DNA of 34,276 nucleotides from Burkholderiales bacterium (GTDB lineage Bacteria; Pseudomonadota; Gammaproteobacteria; Burkholderiales; Casimicrobiaceae): NCBI GenBank assembly GCA_020847675.1, contig JADLBN010000139.1, positions 1 to 34,276 of the forward strand, read 5' to 3'. Shown piece by piece: positions 1 to 7,382 of this stretch (position 1 is its first letter; each line of letters starts with the position of its first letter). The notes under the pieces were generated by a model. It saw only the letters and a program-made list of their open reading frames with translations, ran no database searches and was not told where the DNA came from. The position numbers and the translations under genes were made by a program.

Positions 1-308
1 ACGCTCGAGTAGTTGCGCTCCTTCAGCTTCGCGACGAACGCGTCGAGCGCGGGTAGGTCGCCCGCTTCGAGAGCGGAGCGGTCGAACGCGAAATGGATCG
101 TCGCCGTGAGCGGCGGGGGCGGAGGCGGAGGCGGAGGCGGTTCGACTTTCGGTGCGGGCGCGGGTTCGGCGGCCGGCGCTGGCGTCGATGCGACCAGTGC
201 CTTCGCGGAATCGGCCGCCGCCGGAGGCTGAGGCGCACCCCGGGGCCAGAACCACCAGAGGAGCGCGAGCAGCACCGCGACGGCGATGGCGACGGGCAAC
301 GGCTTCAT
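1..308 (-). CDS. OmpA-family protein, 5' part only (runs off the left edge)
   Basis: This frame is not in the ORF track because its stop lies outside the window. Reading the minus strand from ATG at 308 gives MKPLPVAIAVAVLLALLWWF, a hydrophobic signal anchor, then an Ala/Pro linker with a run of nine prolines, then IHFAFDRSALEAGDLPALDA. That last stretch matches the start of an OmpA-like peptidoglycan-binding domain (F-x-F-D-x-S...L). A GGGAG ribosome-binding site sits 6 nt before the ATG, which supports this start. The protein would be held in the inner or outer membrane with its domain gripping peptidoglycan in the periplasm. About 102 residues are visible and the rest of the OmpA domain is missing. 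The polyproline is encoded by a GGCGGA-type hexanucleotide repeat. The family call is fairly secure; the exact role is not. Confidence 0.75.
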   Translation of the reverse strand, partial: MKPLPVAIAVAVLLALLWWFWPRGAPQPPAAADSAKALVASTPAPAAEPAPAPKVEPPPPPPPPPPLTATIHFAFDRSALEAGDLPALDAFVAKLKERNYSS

Positions 309-793
309 GGCTGTCTCCCGGAATCGGGTTGACGGACGGACGCGGCTGCGCCCGGACTGCGGCACGCGCGACGGGCAGGACCGGGCGCGTCTTGCGTTGG
401 CGGCGGGACACGAATCCGCGCGACCGGACGGGGCGACGTCCGGAGTTCCGGCCCGCGATCACCTTTCCTCGGCCAGTGCATCGCCTTCCCCTCGCGGCGA
501 CGGGAGCGGCCGGCGCGTTGGCGCGGGCCCCCTCGAAGGAATCATCGTAATCACCGCGGGCGTCCAGCCGCAAGGACCGGAGGCCCCCGTGCGGAAGAAT
601 CACCCGGATCGCCGCTCGGCGAACGGACAGCCGCAGCACCGGACCGGCGCCGCATCCGGGCACGACGTGCCCGCGGTCCTTACGTTCGCCCGCGGCGGGG
701 CGTAAGGTTCGTGTACGCCACAGACCGATCGCCCTGGATCGACCCTCGGCGTCGCCTGCGCCCCGAGGGATTCCCGTTCCCGGTCCACGCCCC
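309..793. other. Intergenic region of 485 bp, no supported gene
   Basis: The region lies between the divergent OmpA-like gene and the DHFR-like reductase. The ORFs predicted here are Arg/Pro/Gly-rich, overlap each other and carry no recognisable domain, so I treat them as shadows. The only structure I see is the inverted repeat at 678-707, listed separately. Promoters for both flanking genes should lie here, but I could not pick convincing -35/-10 pairs. Confidence 0.5.
678..707. promoter_or_regulatory. Inverted repeat upstream of the DHFR-like gene
   Basis: CCTTACG (678-684) and CGTAAGG (701-707) are perfect 7-bp inverted arms 16 nt apart. The loop holds a second small dyad, CGCC-CGC-GGCG (687-697). 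It lies 87 bp upstream of the GTG start at 794. It could be an operator or an RNA hairpin; no T-tract follows, so a terminator is less likely. Confidence 0.35.
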
Positions 794-1444
794 GTGTCCC
801 GCCTCCTCGTCCGCTCGTTCTCGCTGTCGCAGGACGGTTTCGGCGCCGGTCCCGACCAGAGCCTCGAACAACCGCTCGGCCTGCGCGGGCCCGAGATCAT
901 GGCGTGGGCCTTCCCGACGCGGACGATGCGTGCGAGGGTCTTCGGGCAGGACGGCGGCGAGACCGGCGTGGACGACGCGATGGTCGAGCGCGGATTCGAC
1001 GGCATCGGGGCGTGGATCCTCGGCCGCAACATGTTCGGACCGATCCGCGGTCCCTGGCCCGACGACCGCTGGAAGGGCTGGTGGGGCGACGAGCCGCCCT
1101 ACCACGTGCCGGTGTTCGTGCTGACGCACCATGCGCGCGCGCTGCTGCCCATGGCGGGAGGCACGACGTTCCACTTCGTGACCGGCGGCTTGGGCGAGGC
1201 ACTCGACCGGGCTCGCGAGGCTTCGGGCGGGCGAGACGTCCGGCTCGGCGGCGGCGTCGCGACGCTGCGCGCCGCCTTCCGGGCACGGCTGGTCGACGAG
1301 GCGCATTTCGCGGTCGGGCCGGTGCTGCTGGGCCGCGGCGAAGCCGTCTTCGCCGGCCTCGACCTCGACGCGCTGGGCTACGAAGTCGAGCGCACCGTGG
1401 CCGGGGAGCGCGCGACGCACGTCTTCGTGCACAGGAAGGCGTAG
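794..1444 (+). CDS. Dihydrofolate reductase-family protein (RibD C-terminal domain)
   Basis: The 216-residue protein has the layout of the bacterial DHFR-like/RibD_C family of NADPH-dependent reductases. It starts with LLVRSFSLSQDGFGAG, typical of the family's first strand. Residues about 70-100 contain GAWILGRNMFGP, then the W-rich stretch common in this subgroup, and VRLGGGVATLRAAF (about 150-163), the Gly-rich nucleotide-binding loop, followed by a VDEAHFAVGPVLLGRG segment. Start is GTG. The true substrate of this subfamily (often annotated from B. subtilis YyaP/YwjB) is unknown. It is cytoplasmic with no signal peptide. It stands alone, with 144 bp to the next gene on the same strand, so no operon partner points to a pathway. 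It is unlikely to be the folate enzyme itself. Confidence 0.85.
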   Translation: MSRLLVRSFSLSQDGFGAGPDQSLEQPLGLRGPEIMAWAFPTRTMRARVFGQDGGETGVDDAMVERGFDGIGAWILGRNMFGPIRGPWPDDRWKGWWGDEPPYHVPVFVLTHHARALLPMAGGTTFHFVTGGLGEALDRAREASGGRDVRLGGGVATLRAAFRARLVDEAHFAVGPVLLGRGEAVFAGLDLDALGYEVERTVAGERATHVFVHRKA

Positions 1445-1588
1445 GCGCGCGGCCCGACGCCCTCCCCGCGCTTCCGCGCCGGGGTCCGCGGGCGAATCTT
1501 CGCGTTGCCGGTCCCCCGGCGCGCAGTCGACGATCCGGGGCGACCGGGCGCAGACTTGCGCGTCGCTTCCCTGCCCGGACCCGCCGTG

Positions 1589-2812
1589 ATGCCCGTTGCC
1601 GTTCGACTGCTCGCCGGTTGCCTCGCGGCCCTCGCGCTCGCCGGGTTCGCGCACGCCGGACTGAACGAGGGGCTCGATGCCCTGCGCCAGCGCGACTACG
1701 CGCGCGCCGCCAAGGAACTGCGTCCCCTCGCGGACGCCGGCAACGCCGAGGCGCAGTACCGCGTCGGGCGCATGTACGAATTCGGCGCCGGCTACCCGAA
1801 GGATGTAGCGCAGGCGATCGCGTGGTACCGCAAGGCAGCGTCGAAGGGCCACGTCGCCGCGATGGAGCAACTGGGCGAACTCCATTCGATCGGCGAGGAC
1901 GTGCCGCGCGACGACAAGGAGGCCGCGACCTGGTTCCGCAAGGCCGCGGACCTCGGCAATGCGTCGGCCCAATTCAACCTCGGACTCGCCTACGCGAAGG
2001 GCGCCGGGGTTCGCGAGGACCTTCCCGCCGCGATCGGCTGGTTCCGGAAGTCCGCCGCACAGGGCCTCGCGCAGGCGCTCGCGAAACTCGGCGCCGCCTA
2101 CCGCGATGGCGTCGTCGTTGCGAAGGATCCGGTGCTCGCGTACGCCAACTTCGCGCTGGCGGCAAGGAGCGGCATCGCCGACTTCGCCGCGGACCGCGAC
2201 GCGGTCGCGGCGACCCTCACGCCGGCACAACGCAAGGCGGGCGACGAGGCGGCGAGCGCGTGGAAGACCGGCGAGCCCGGCGTCACGAAGGTCGCTGCGG
2301 TGGCGGTCGCGGCACCGGCGAAGGCTGCCGCGCCGGACCGCTGCAGCGCGTCGGGCTCGATGGGCGGCGAGAAGTTCGCGCTCGCGACTTGCGCGGTCTC
2401 GCTCATGCAGGACGCGCACAGTGTCGCGATGTGGTTCAACGACGAGGCGATCGCGCCCGACGAGGTCGCGTCGTTCCAGACTTCGTCGTACGCAGGCGAC
2501 AGCAAGGGCGGGCGCAAGCGCACGATGCTGATCGCGATGTTCTGTCCGGGAGGCGGCGGGGAGACCGCGGCGCCCGCGAAACTGCGATCGATCGACGTCA
2601 ACACGAACCACGCGAAGTCCGCGCTCGCGGGCATCCAGAACGTGTTCGACGCGCCGAGGGATTTCCGCGTCGAGAAACTCGCGGGAACCGTAGCGCCCGG
2701 CGAGCGTCTGTCCGGCCGCATCGTCGCCGCGCGCGGGAGCACGTCGTTCACGCTCGACTTCGACGTCACGCTGCCGGCGAAGGACGCGGCGGCGGGATTG
2801 TCCTGCAAGTAG
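1589..2812 (+). CDS. Secreted Sel1-like repeat protein with cysteine-containing C-terminal domain
   Basis: I place the start at ATG 1589, not at the ORF-track start 1505, because it opens directly into a signal peptide (MPVAVRLLAGCLAALALAGF, cleavage after AHA). The product is 407 residues. Residues about 50-195 hold four consecutive Sel1/TPR-like units of 36 residues, each with the pattern A-x-x-x-L-G-x-x-Y...G...D-x-x-x-A-x-x-W-F-x-K-A-A. The C-terminal 150 residues have no fold I recognise but contain four cysteines, which could form disulfides in the periplasm. Sel1 arrays act as protein-binding scaffolds. The gene sits alone upstream of the PanE-like gene with a 116-bp gap. Partner and pathway are unknown. 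Confidence 0.85.
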   Translation: MPVAVRLLAGCLAALALAGFAHAGLNEGLDALRQRDYARAAKELRPLADAGNAEAQYRVGRMYEFGAGYPKDVAQAIAWYRKAASKGHVAAMEQLGELHSIGEDVPRDDKEAATWFRKAADLGNASAQFNLGLAYAKGAGVREDLPAAIGWFRKSAAQGLAQALAKLGAAYRDGVVVAKDPVLAYANFALAARSGIADFAADRDAVAATLTPAQRKAGDEAASAWKTGEPGVTKVAAVAVAAPAKAAAPDRCSASGSMGGEKFALATCAVSLMQDAHSVAMWFNDEAIAPDEVASFQTSSYAGDSKGGRKRTMLIAMFCPGGGGETAAPAKLRSIDVNTNHAKSALAGIQNVFDAPRDFRVEKLAGTVAPGERLSGRIVAARGSTSFTLDFDVTLPAKDAAAGLSCK

Positions 2813-2928
2813 CACGGCGAGGCGGGCCTGCCCGGGAGCGGGTAGCGGCCGGCCGTTCCCGCGGCCGCGTCGCTGATTCCCCGTTGCAGCGTGCCACAAT
2901 GGCTCCCCGAAGCACCACGTAGCCGTCG

Positions 2929-3897
2929 ATGCCGCCATCACGCCCTTCTGCGAACAACGCCCCGCACCGCGTCGCCGTGATGGGCGCCGGGGCCGTCGGC
3001 GGCTTCTACGGCGGGATGCTCGCGCTCTCCGGCGTGCCGGTCACGCTCATCGGGCGCTCGCCGCACGTCGACGCGATCCGGCGCAACGGCCTCGCGATCC
3101 TGCGCTCCGACCGGCGCGATATCGCCCGGGTCGACGCGTCGACGGAAGTCGGCGCCATCGGCTCCGCGCAGGTCGTGCTGGTCTGCGTCAAGGCGCCGGA
3201 CACTCGCGCTGCCGCGCTGGCGATGCGCCCGCACCTCGCTCCGGACGCCGTCGTCGTCAGCCTGCAGAACGGCGTCGCCAACGCGGACGTGCTGGCCGAT
3301 GCGCTCGACCAGGTGGTGCTCGCTTCGGTAGTCTGGGTCGGAACGTCGATGGACGGCCCCGGGGTCGTGCGCCACGCCGGACGCGGCGAGCTCGAACTCG
3401 GTGTCGGGCGAAGCGGGAACGGGCGTGCCGGCGCGCAGGCGCGTGCGCGCGAAGTCGCCGCGATGTTCGAGCGCGCGGGCGTGCCCTGCCCGGTCGTCGA
3501 CGACATCGACGCGGCGCTGTGGCGCAAGCTCATCATCAACTGCGCCTTCAACGCCGTGTCGGCGCTCGGCCGCGCGCGCTACGGGCGCATGGCGGCCGAA
3601 CCGGCGATCCGCGAACTCATGGAGGCTTCGGTGCGCGAGGCGCTCGCGGTCGCGCGGGTGTCCGGCGTCGCGATCGACGAGGCGGCGATGATCGCGTCGG
3701 TCTGGCGCACCGCCGAGACGATGGCGTCGCAGCACTCGTCGACCGCGCAGGACATCGTCCGCGGCAAGCGCACCGAGATCGGCGTGCTGAACGGCTACGT
3801 CGCGGAGCGCGGCGCGGCGCTCGGCATCGCGACGCCGGTGAACCGCGCGCTCCACGCGCTCGTGCGCCTGCGCGAGGCGGGCGACGATCTCGCCTGA
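2929..3897 (+). CDS. panE: 2-dehydropantoate 2-reductase (ketopantoate reductase family)
   Basis: Members reduce 2-dehydropantoate to pantoate with NADPH, a step in pantothenate and CoA synthesis. The N-terminus carries the Rossmann motif GAGAVGGFYGG (about 19-29), followed by VCVKAPDT and the SLQNGV segment (about 105-110). The C-terminal all-alpha domain has the family signature ALWRKLIINCAFNAVSAL, with the catalytic lysine in WRKL, then SSTAQDIVRGKRTEIGVLNG near residue 280. The length of 322 residues is normal. Start is ATG 2929 with no clear Shine-Dalgarno. Many genomes hold several PanE paralogs acting on other 2-oxoacids, so the specific substrate is inferred only from family membership. 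It ends 12 bp from the convergent msrA. Confidence 0.88.
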   Translation: MPPSRPSANNAPHRVAVMGAGAVGGFYGGMLALSGVPVTLIGRSPHVDAIRRNGLAILRSDRRDIARVDASTEVGAIGSAQVVLVCVKAPDTRAAALAMRPHLAPDAVVVSLQNGVANADVLADALDQVVLASVVWVGTSMDGPGVVRHAGRGELELGVGRSGNGRAGAQARAREVAAMFERAGVPCPVVDDIDAALWRKLIINCAFNAVSALGRARYGRMAAEPAIRELMEASVREALAVARVSGVAIDEAAMIASVWRTAETMASQHSSTAQDIVRGKRTEIGVLNGYVAERGAALGIATPVNRALHALVRLREAGDDLA

Positions 3898-3909
3898 CGC
3901 GCGCGGCGG

Positions 3910-4572
3910 TCAGTTCGCCAGCGGCTTCGGCGCGACCAGCGACGGGAACTGCTTCTTGAGCGCTTCGAGCTTGGGCAGGTCGTTGTAGACGATGTACGGC
4001 TGCGTCGGGTGGCGCGCGAGGTAGTCCTGGTGGTAGGCCTCCGCCGGATAGAACTTCGCGAGCGGCGCGACCTCGGTGACGATCTTCACCGGAAAGACCT
4101 TCGCCCCGTCGAGCTGCGCGATGTACGCGCTGGCGATGCGCTTCTGCTCGTCGTTCCGGTAGTAGATCGCCGACCGGTACTGGGTGCCGACGTCGGGACC
4201 CTGGCGGTTCAACTCGGTCGGGTCGTGCGCGACCGAGAAGAACACGCGCAGGAGCTGCCCGTAGCTCACGACCTTGGGATCGAACGTCACCTCGACCGAC
4301 TCGGCGTGCCCGGTGCGACCGGTCGACACCATCTCGTAGCTCGGATCGGGCGTCCTGCCGCCCGCGTAACCGGACACCGCGCGAGTCACACCGTTCATGT
4401 GGCGGAAGATCGCCTCCACCCCCCAGAAGCAGCCGCCGGCGAACACGGCGGTTTCGTTTCCTGACGTCGTGGCGCGGGGATCGGCGTCGTGTTTCGGCGC
4501 CGGCAGCGGCGCTGCCGAAGCGGCCGCAGTGGCCGCGAGGCCGACGACGAGGGTCCGGATCTGGCGAAGCAT
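3910..4572 (-). CDS. msrA: Periplasmic peptide methionine sulfoxide reductase A, single-cysteine type
   Basis: MsrA reduces the S-epimer of methionine sulfoxide in oxidised proteins. The start is ATG 4572, preceded by GGGAG at a 5-nt spacing; the long upstream extension in the ORF track is a shadow. The 220-residue product begins with a signal peptide (MLRQIRTLVVGLAATAAASA), so it should act in the periplasm. The catalytic motif GGCFWGVEAIF is at 46-56 with Cys48. Downstream, HDPTELNRQGPDVGTQYRS and the YHQDYL segment are classic MsrA. I find no second cysteine in the mature protein, so the usual recycling cysteines are missing and the sulfenic intermediate must be reduced directly by a partner. 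No msrB is adjacent. Confidence 0.93.
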   Translation of the reverse strand: MLRQIRTLVVGLAATAAASAAPLPAPKHDADPRATTSGNETAVFAGGCFWGVEAIFRHMNGVTRAVSGYAGGRTPDPSYEMVSTGRTGHAESVEVTFDPKVVSYGQLLRVFFSVAHDPTELNRQGPDVGTQYRSAIYYRNDEQKRIASAYIAQLDGAKVFPVKIVTEVAPLAKFYPAEAYHQDYLARHPTQPYIVYNDLPKLEALKKQFPSLVAPKPLAN

Positions 4573-4718
4573 GGACACTCCCGGAGGGGTGGGCGATACG
4601 CCATTGTCGCGCCAAAGGGCCCGAACCTGACGGACCGTCGGGTTTCCGGGCCGCAACGGGGTTGACGATCCGGACAGAACGCCAGAGCACCGGGAGCGAC
4701 GCCGCCCCGGGGTCACCG

Positions 4719-4997
4719 TTATCCGACGACCTCGATGGCGTTCGCGACCAGCGTGTGCGAGAGCAGCACCCCGTCGCAGCGTACCGTGCAGCCGAGATAG
4801 CGCTCGAGCGCCGGATCGCCCATCGCCGGTCCGCCCTTGCGCCGCAGAACGTAGCGCGCCGCGCCGGTGTCGATCCACACGGCGTCGTGCTCGCTCTTGC
4901 TGCCGGTGCCGAAGGGGCCGCGCGAGACCCGGCCGGTGACGCCGGTCACACGCTTCGGCGCGTCGTCCGCGCTGCGCTCGCCGCCGGCCATCGCCAT
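4719..4997 (-). CDS. Small conserved-looking protein coupled to the C25 peptidase gene
   Basis: The 92-residue protein has no signal peptide and no named domain that I recognise. After a short polar N-terminus it alternates short strands and turns: VTGVTGRVSR, FGTGSKSEHDAVWI, ARYVLRRKGGPA, then CTVRCDGVLLSHTLVANAIEVV. This suggests a compact all-beta fold. Its ATG overlaps the stop of the upstream peptidase gene (TGATG, shared A at 4997), so translation is probably coupled and the products made together. The tight pairing suggests a partner, chaperone or inhibitor of the peptidase. That role is inference from position; small beta-barrel inhibitors encoded beside cysteine proteases (staphostatins) are the precedent. 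An alternative ATG lies two codons downstream. Confidence 0.75.
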   Translation of the reverse strand: MAMAGGERSADDAPKRVTGVTGRVSRGPFGTGSKSEHDAVWIDTGAARYVLRRKGGPAMGDPALERYLGCTVRCDGVLLSHTLVANAIEVVG

Positions 4998-6610
4998 CAG
5001 CGCTGGCGCAAGGTTCGCACGTCGACGACACGGCCGCGCACAGCCTTGACGACGACGGCAACGGCGTGCGGGCCACCGGGGGCGCCGCGCGGTTTCTCCA
5101 TCGCGACGAAGTAGCGGCGCCCACCGAGCGCCTTGCCTGCGAAACGGCGCGCGTTCCCGGTCGTTCCCGGCTCGACCGGAGACTGCACCGCATAGGCGCG
5201 AAACCGGGCCTTCGCCATGCCGGCGCGCTTCGCCGCGTCGGCGAGGATCCGCTTCAGCGCGGGCGGGACGACGGGCACGGTCGCGTGTGTCGCCGTGGCG
5301 CGCGTCATCTGCAGGAACCGGCCCTGCGCCTCGAGGTGCGCTCGCCGCTCCCGGCGCCGCTCGCGTTCGGCGCGTGGCGAAAGCGCGTCGAGGTGCGCGC
5401 TCCCGTGCGGGCGTGGGCGATCGCGTCGCGGCTCGCGCGGGACCGCCTCGCTCGACCTCGTCGCGACCGGGCGAATCGACGGGTCGCCCAGCAGCACGAA
5501 CTGCGCGAGCGTCTTGAGATCGATCGGGTCGAGGTCGACGCGCCTGCCGACGAAGTCCTGCCGGGCGTGCAGCGCGGCGTGGCCGATCGAATCACCGCCG
5601 AGCGCGTGGAGCAGGAACAGGCGGACCATCAGGTCGGCGGCCGTGTCGTTCTCCGCGTCGTCGCCGTACGCGATCGTCGTGCTGCCGAAGAAGCCGGACG
5701 CTCCCTGCGCGAGGTACTCCTGGCAGATCGGGCGGTCGGTGCCGATCAGTTCGGGCGCGTAGATCTGCGCGCCGTAGCAGCACTCGGCTGCCGCCACCGT
5801 GCCGGAACGGACCTTTCCGGCGATGCCGCGGCTCGTCATCGCGACCGGGTACCGCGCACGCTTTCCTTCTCCCGCCTGCCCCTGGAACTCCGGCGAGCCT
5901 TCGCTGCCGTGGCAGTTGACGAAGTGCGCGAGCGGCGAGAGCGCGCGAGCGGACAACCGCGGTCCGGACGGCGGCGAGGTCCGCAGCGCGCGGTGCGCGC
6001 CGAAGACGTCGAACAGGCTGCGCTCGCTCGACCTGCGCCAGACCCTGGCCGTGAGCGCGAACGCAGCGGCGTAGTCCCCGGCGGGGCGGCTCGCGTGCCG
6101 CGCGGCGGCGTCGAGCAGTCTCACGAGGAACGACGCCTGCGCGGTCCGGTGCGCGCCGCGCAGGTCCGGGAGCCGGCCGACGACGCGTGTGGGACCGGTG
6201 AAGCGTGCGATGTCGGTGGCGTAGCGGCCGCTGCACGCGTAAGGCAGATCGCTCCAGGCAACGATGTCCGGGTCGTACGGGGGCGCGAGCGCGGGATTGG
6301 CGATCGGCTGGTGCGGCACCACGTCGGGCGCGCCGAGCACGAGAAGGTACGCCGGCGCGTGCGCGCGGAAGGCCGCGTCGATCGCGTCTTTCGCGCCCCG
6401 GTGGTCGAGCGGATCGGGAGCCGCCCTCCCGCCGACCGCGCGCATGGCGCTCGCGTGATCGATCGGCAGGAGCTTCGAGGCGAGCCCCCGCCGCCGATCG
6501 GCCTCGACGAGGCGTCCGACCGCGGCGCGGATCCGGCGCCAGCCGGTCGCACCGTACTTCGCGCGGAGCGCGAGCGTGTTGGTGACGATGAGCTTGTCGA
6601 TCGCTGCCAC
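4997..6610 (-). CDS. C25 (gingipain-like, caspase-fold) cysteine peptidase, apparently cytoplasmic
   Basis: The protein of about 537 residues has the landmarks of peptidase family C25: YLLVLGAPDVVPHQ (about 88-101), DLPYACSGRYATDIARF with VVGRLPDL (121-150), a catalytic His-Gly in HFVNCHGSEG (His234), AAAECCYGAQIY with adjacent cysteines 277/278 as nucleophile candidates, and FVLLGDPSIRP (371-381), the LLGDP signature near the end of the fold. Residues after about 390 are a charged Arg-rich linker and a small C-terminal domain I do not recognise. Unlike gingipains there is no signal peptide or secretion domain. I start at GTG 6610 (VAAIDKLIVTN); the 68 extra N-terminal residues of the track ORF are low-complexity and run into DUF1993. 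The start is uncertain because GAGGA lies about 13 nt upstream. The gene is followed by the TGATG-coupled small protein. Confidence 0.8.
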   Translation of the reverse strand: MAAIDKLIVTNTLALRAKYGATGWRRIRAAVGRLVEADRRRGLASKLLPIDHASAMRAVGGRAAPDPLDHRGAKDAIDAAFRAHAPAYLLVLGAPDVVPHQPIANPALAPPYDPDIVAWSDLPYACSGRYATDIARFTGPTRVVGRLPDLRGAHRTAQASFLVRLLDAAARHASRPAGDYAAAFALTARVWRRSSERSLFDVFGAHRALRTSPPSGPRLSARALSPLAHFVNCHGSEGSPEFQGQAGEGKRARYPVAMTSRGIAGKVRSGTVAAAECCYGAQIYAPELIGTDRPICQEYLAQGASGFFGSTTIAYGDDAENDTAADLMVRLFLLHALGGDSIGHAALHARQDFVGRRVDLDPIDLKTLAQFVLLGDPSIRPVATRSSEAVPREPRRDRPRPHGSAHLDALSPRAERERRRERRAHLEAQGRFLQMTRATATHATVPVVPPALKRILADAAKRAGMAKARFRAYAVQSPVEPGTTGNARRFAGKALGGRRYFVAMEKPRGAPGGPHAVAVVVKAVRGRVVDVRTLRQR

Positions 6611-6698
6611 GTCCGGATTCCGGGTCCTCGCGGCTGAACGACTCCGGGCGACTTGCGCCGGCGGCCGGGGCCCGGCCGGTCGCCGGCGCGGCCCGGGA

Positions 6699-7211
6699 CT
6701 ACCCCGACAGCGTGTTCCCGAGGTAGTCGCTCTTGCCGATCTCCAGCCCGTTGTGGCGCAGGATGCCGTAGGCGGTCGCCACGTGGAAGTGGAAGTTCGG
6801 GATCGCGCGCGCAAGCAGGTACTGCCGGCCCTTGTAGGTGACGTCCTTGCCGGCGACTTTCACGACGGTTTCCTTGTCCTCGGTGCCGTCGATCTGCCCC
6901 GCCGCGATCGAACCGAGGTAGGCGATCGACCGCTCGACGCGCGCCTTGAGGTCCGCGATCGTCCGGTCCTCGTCGAACGTCGGCGCCGCGACGCCGGACA
7001 GCCGGGACGCGAAGCCGTTCGCGGTGTCGCAGGCGATCCTGACCTGGGCGGACAGCGGAAGCATGTCGGGATACAGCCGCGCCGACGGCAGCACCGCCGG
7101 GTCGAGCTTCTTCGCGTCCGAGTACGCCTGCGCCTTGTCGAGGATCGCGGACAGGTTGCGCAGCATGTGCACGAAGCGCGGAAGGCTCATCTGGTACATC
7201 GAGGTCGTCAC
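6699..7211 (-). CDS. DUF1993 family protein
   Basis: The 170-residue protein matches the DUF1993 family: TTSMYQMSLPRFVHMLRNLS at the N-terminus, the KKLDPAVLPSARLYPDMLPL core and the AIPNFHFHVATAYGILRHNG segment near the C-terminus. The family is predicted to form a four-helix bundle related to the DinB/YfiT group; its biochemical role is unknown. I start at GTG 7211 because GGAGG lies 4 nt upstream and because family members begin just before SMYQ. The first ATG (SMYQ) is four codons further on. The much longer ORF in the track is shadow sequence. It lies 88 bp upstream of the C25 peptidase gene on the same strand, so co-transcription is possible but not shown. Confidence 0.88.
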   Translation of the reverse strand: MTTSMYQMSLPRFVHMLRNLSAILDKAQAYSDAKKLDPAVLPSARLYPDMLPLSAQVRIACDTANGFASRLSGVAAPTFDEDRTIADLKARVERSIAYLGSIAAGQIDGTEDKETVVKVAGKDVTYKGRQYLLARAIPNFHFHVATAYGILRHNGLEIGKSDYLGNTLSG

Positions 7212-7382
7212 GCTGCCTCCGTCGAAGGGGGAACCCGGCACCCCGCGTGCACCTCCAACGAAGCGCGCGGGCCGGAGCGGACAGGATAGCGCATCGGATC
7301 CGGACTCCGGCGCCCGCGCGGTATCCTCGCGGACCGCCTCCCGGCCGCCGAACGCACGCCGGAGGACGCCGCCGTCCGATCC

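Noticed and set aside
286-705. 139-aa ORF in the first intergenic region
   Set aside because: No ribosome-binding site, no domain and low-complexity composition; overlaps other equally poor ORFs.
680-2941. 753-aa minus-strand ORF
   Set aside because: Arg/Asp/Ala-rich low-complexity translation lying opposite the DHFR-like and Sel1-repeat genes; a GC-bias shadow.
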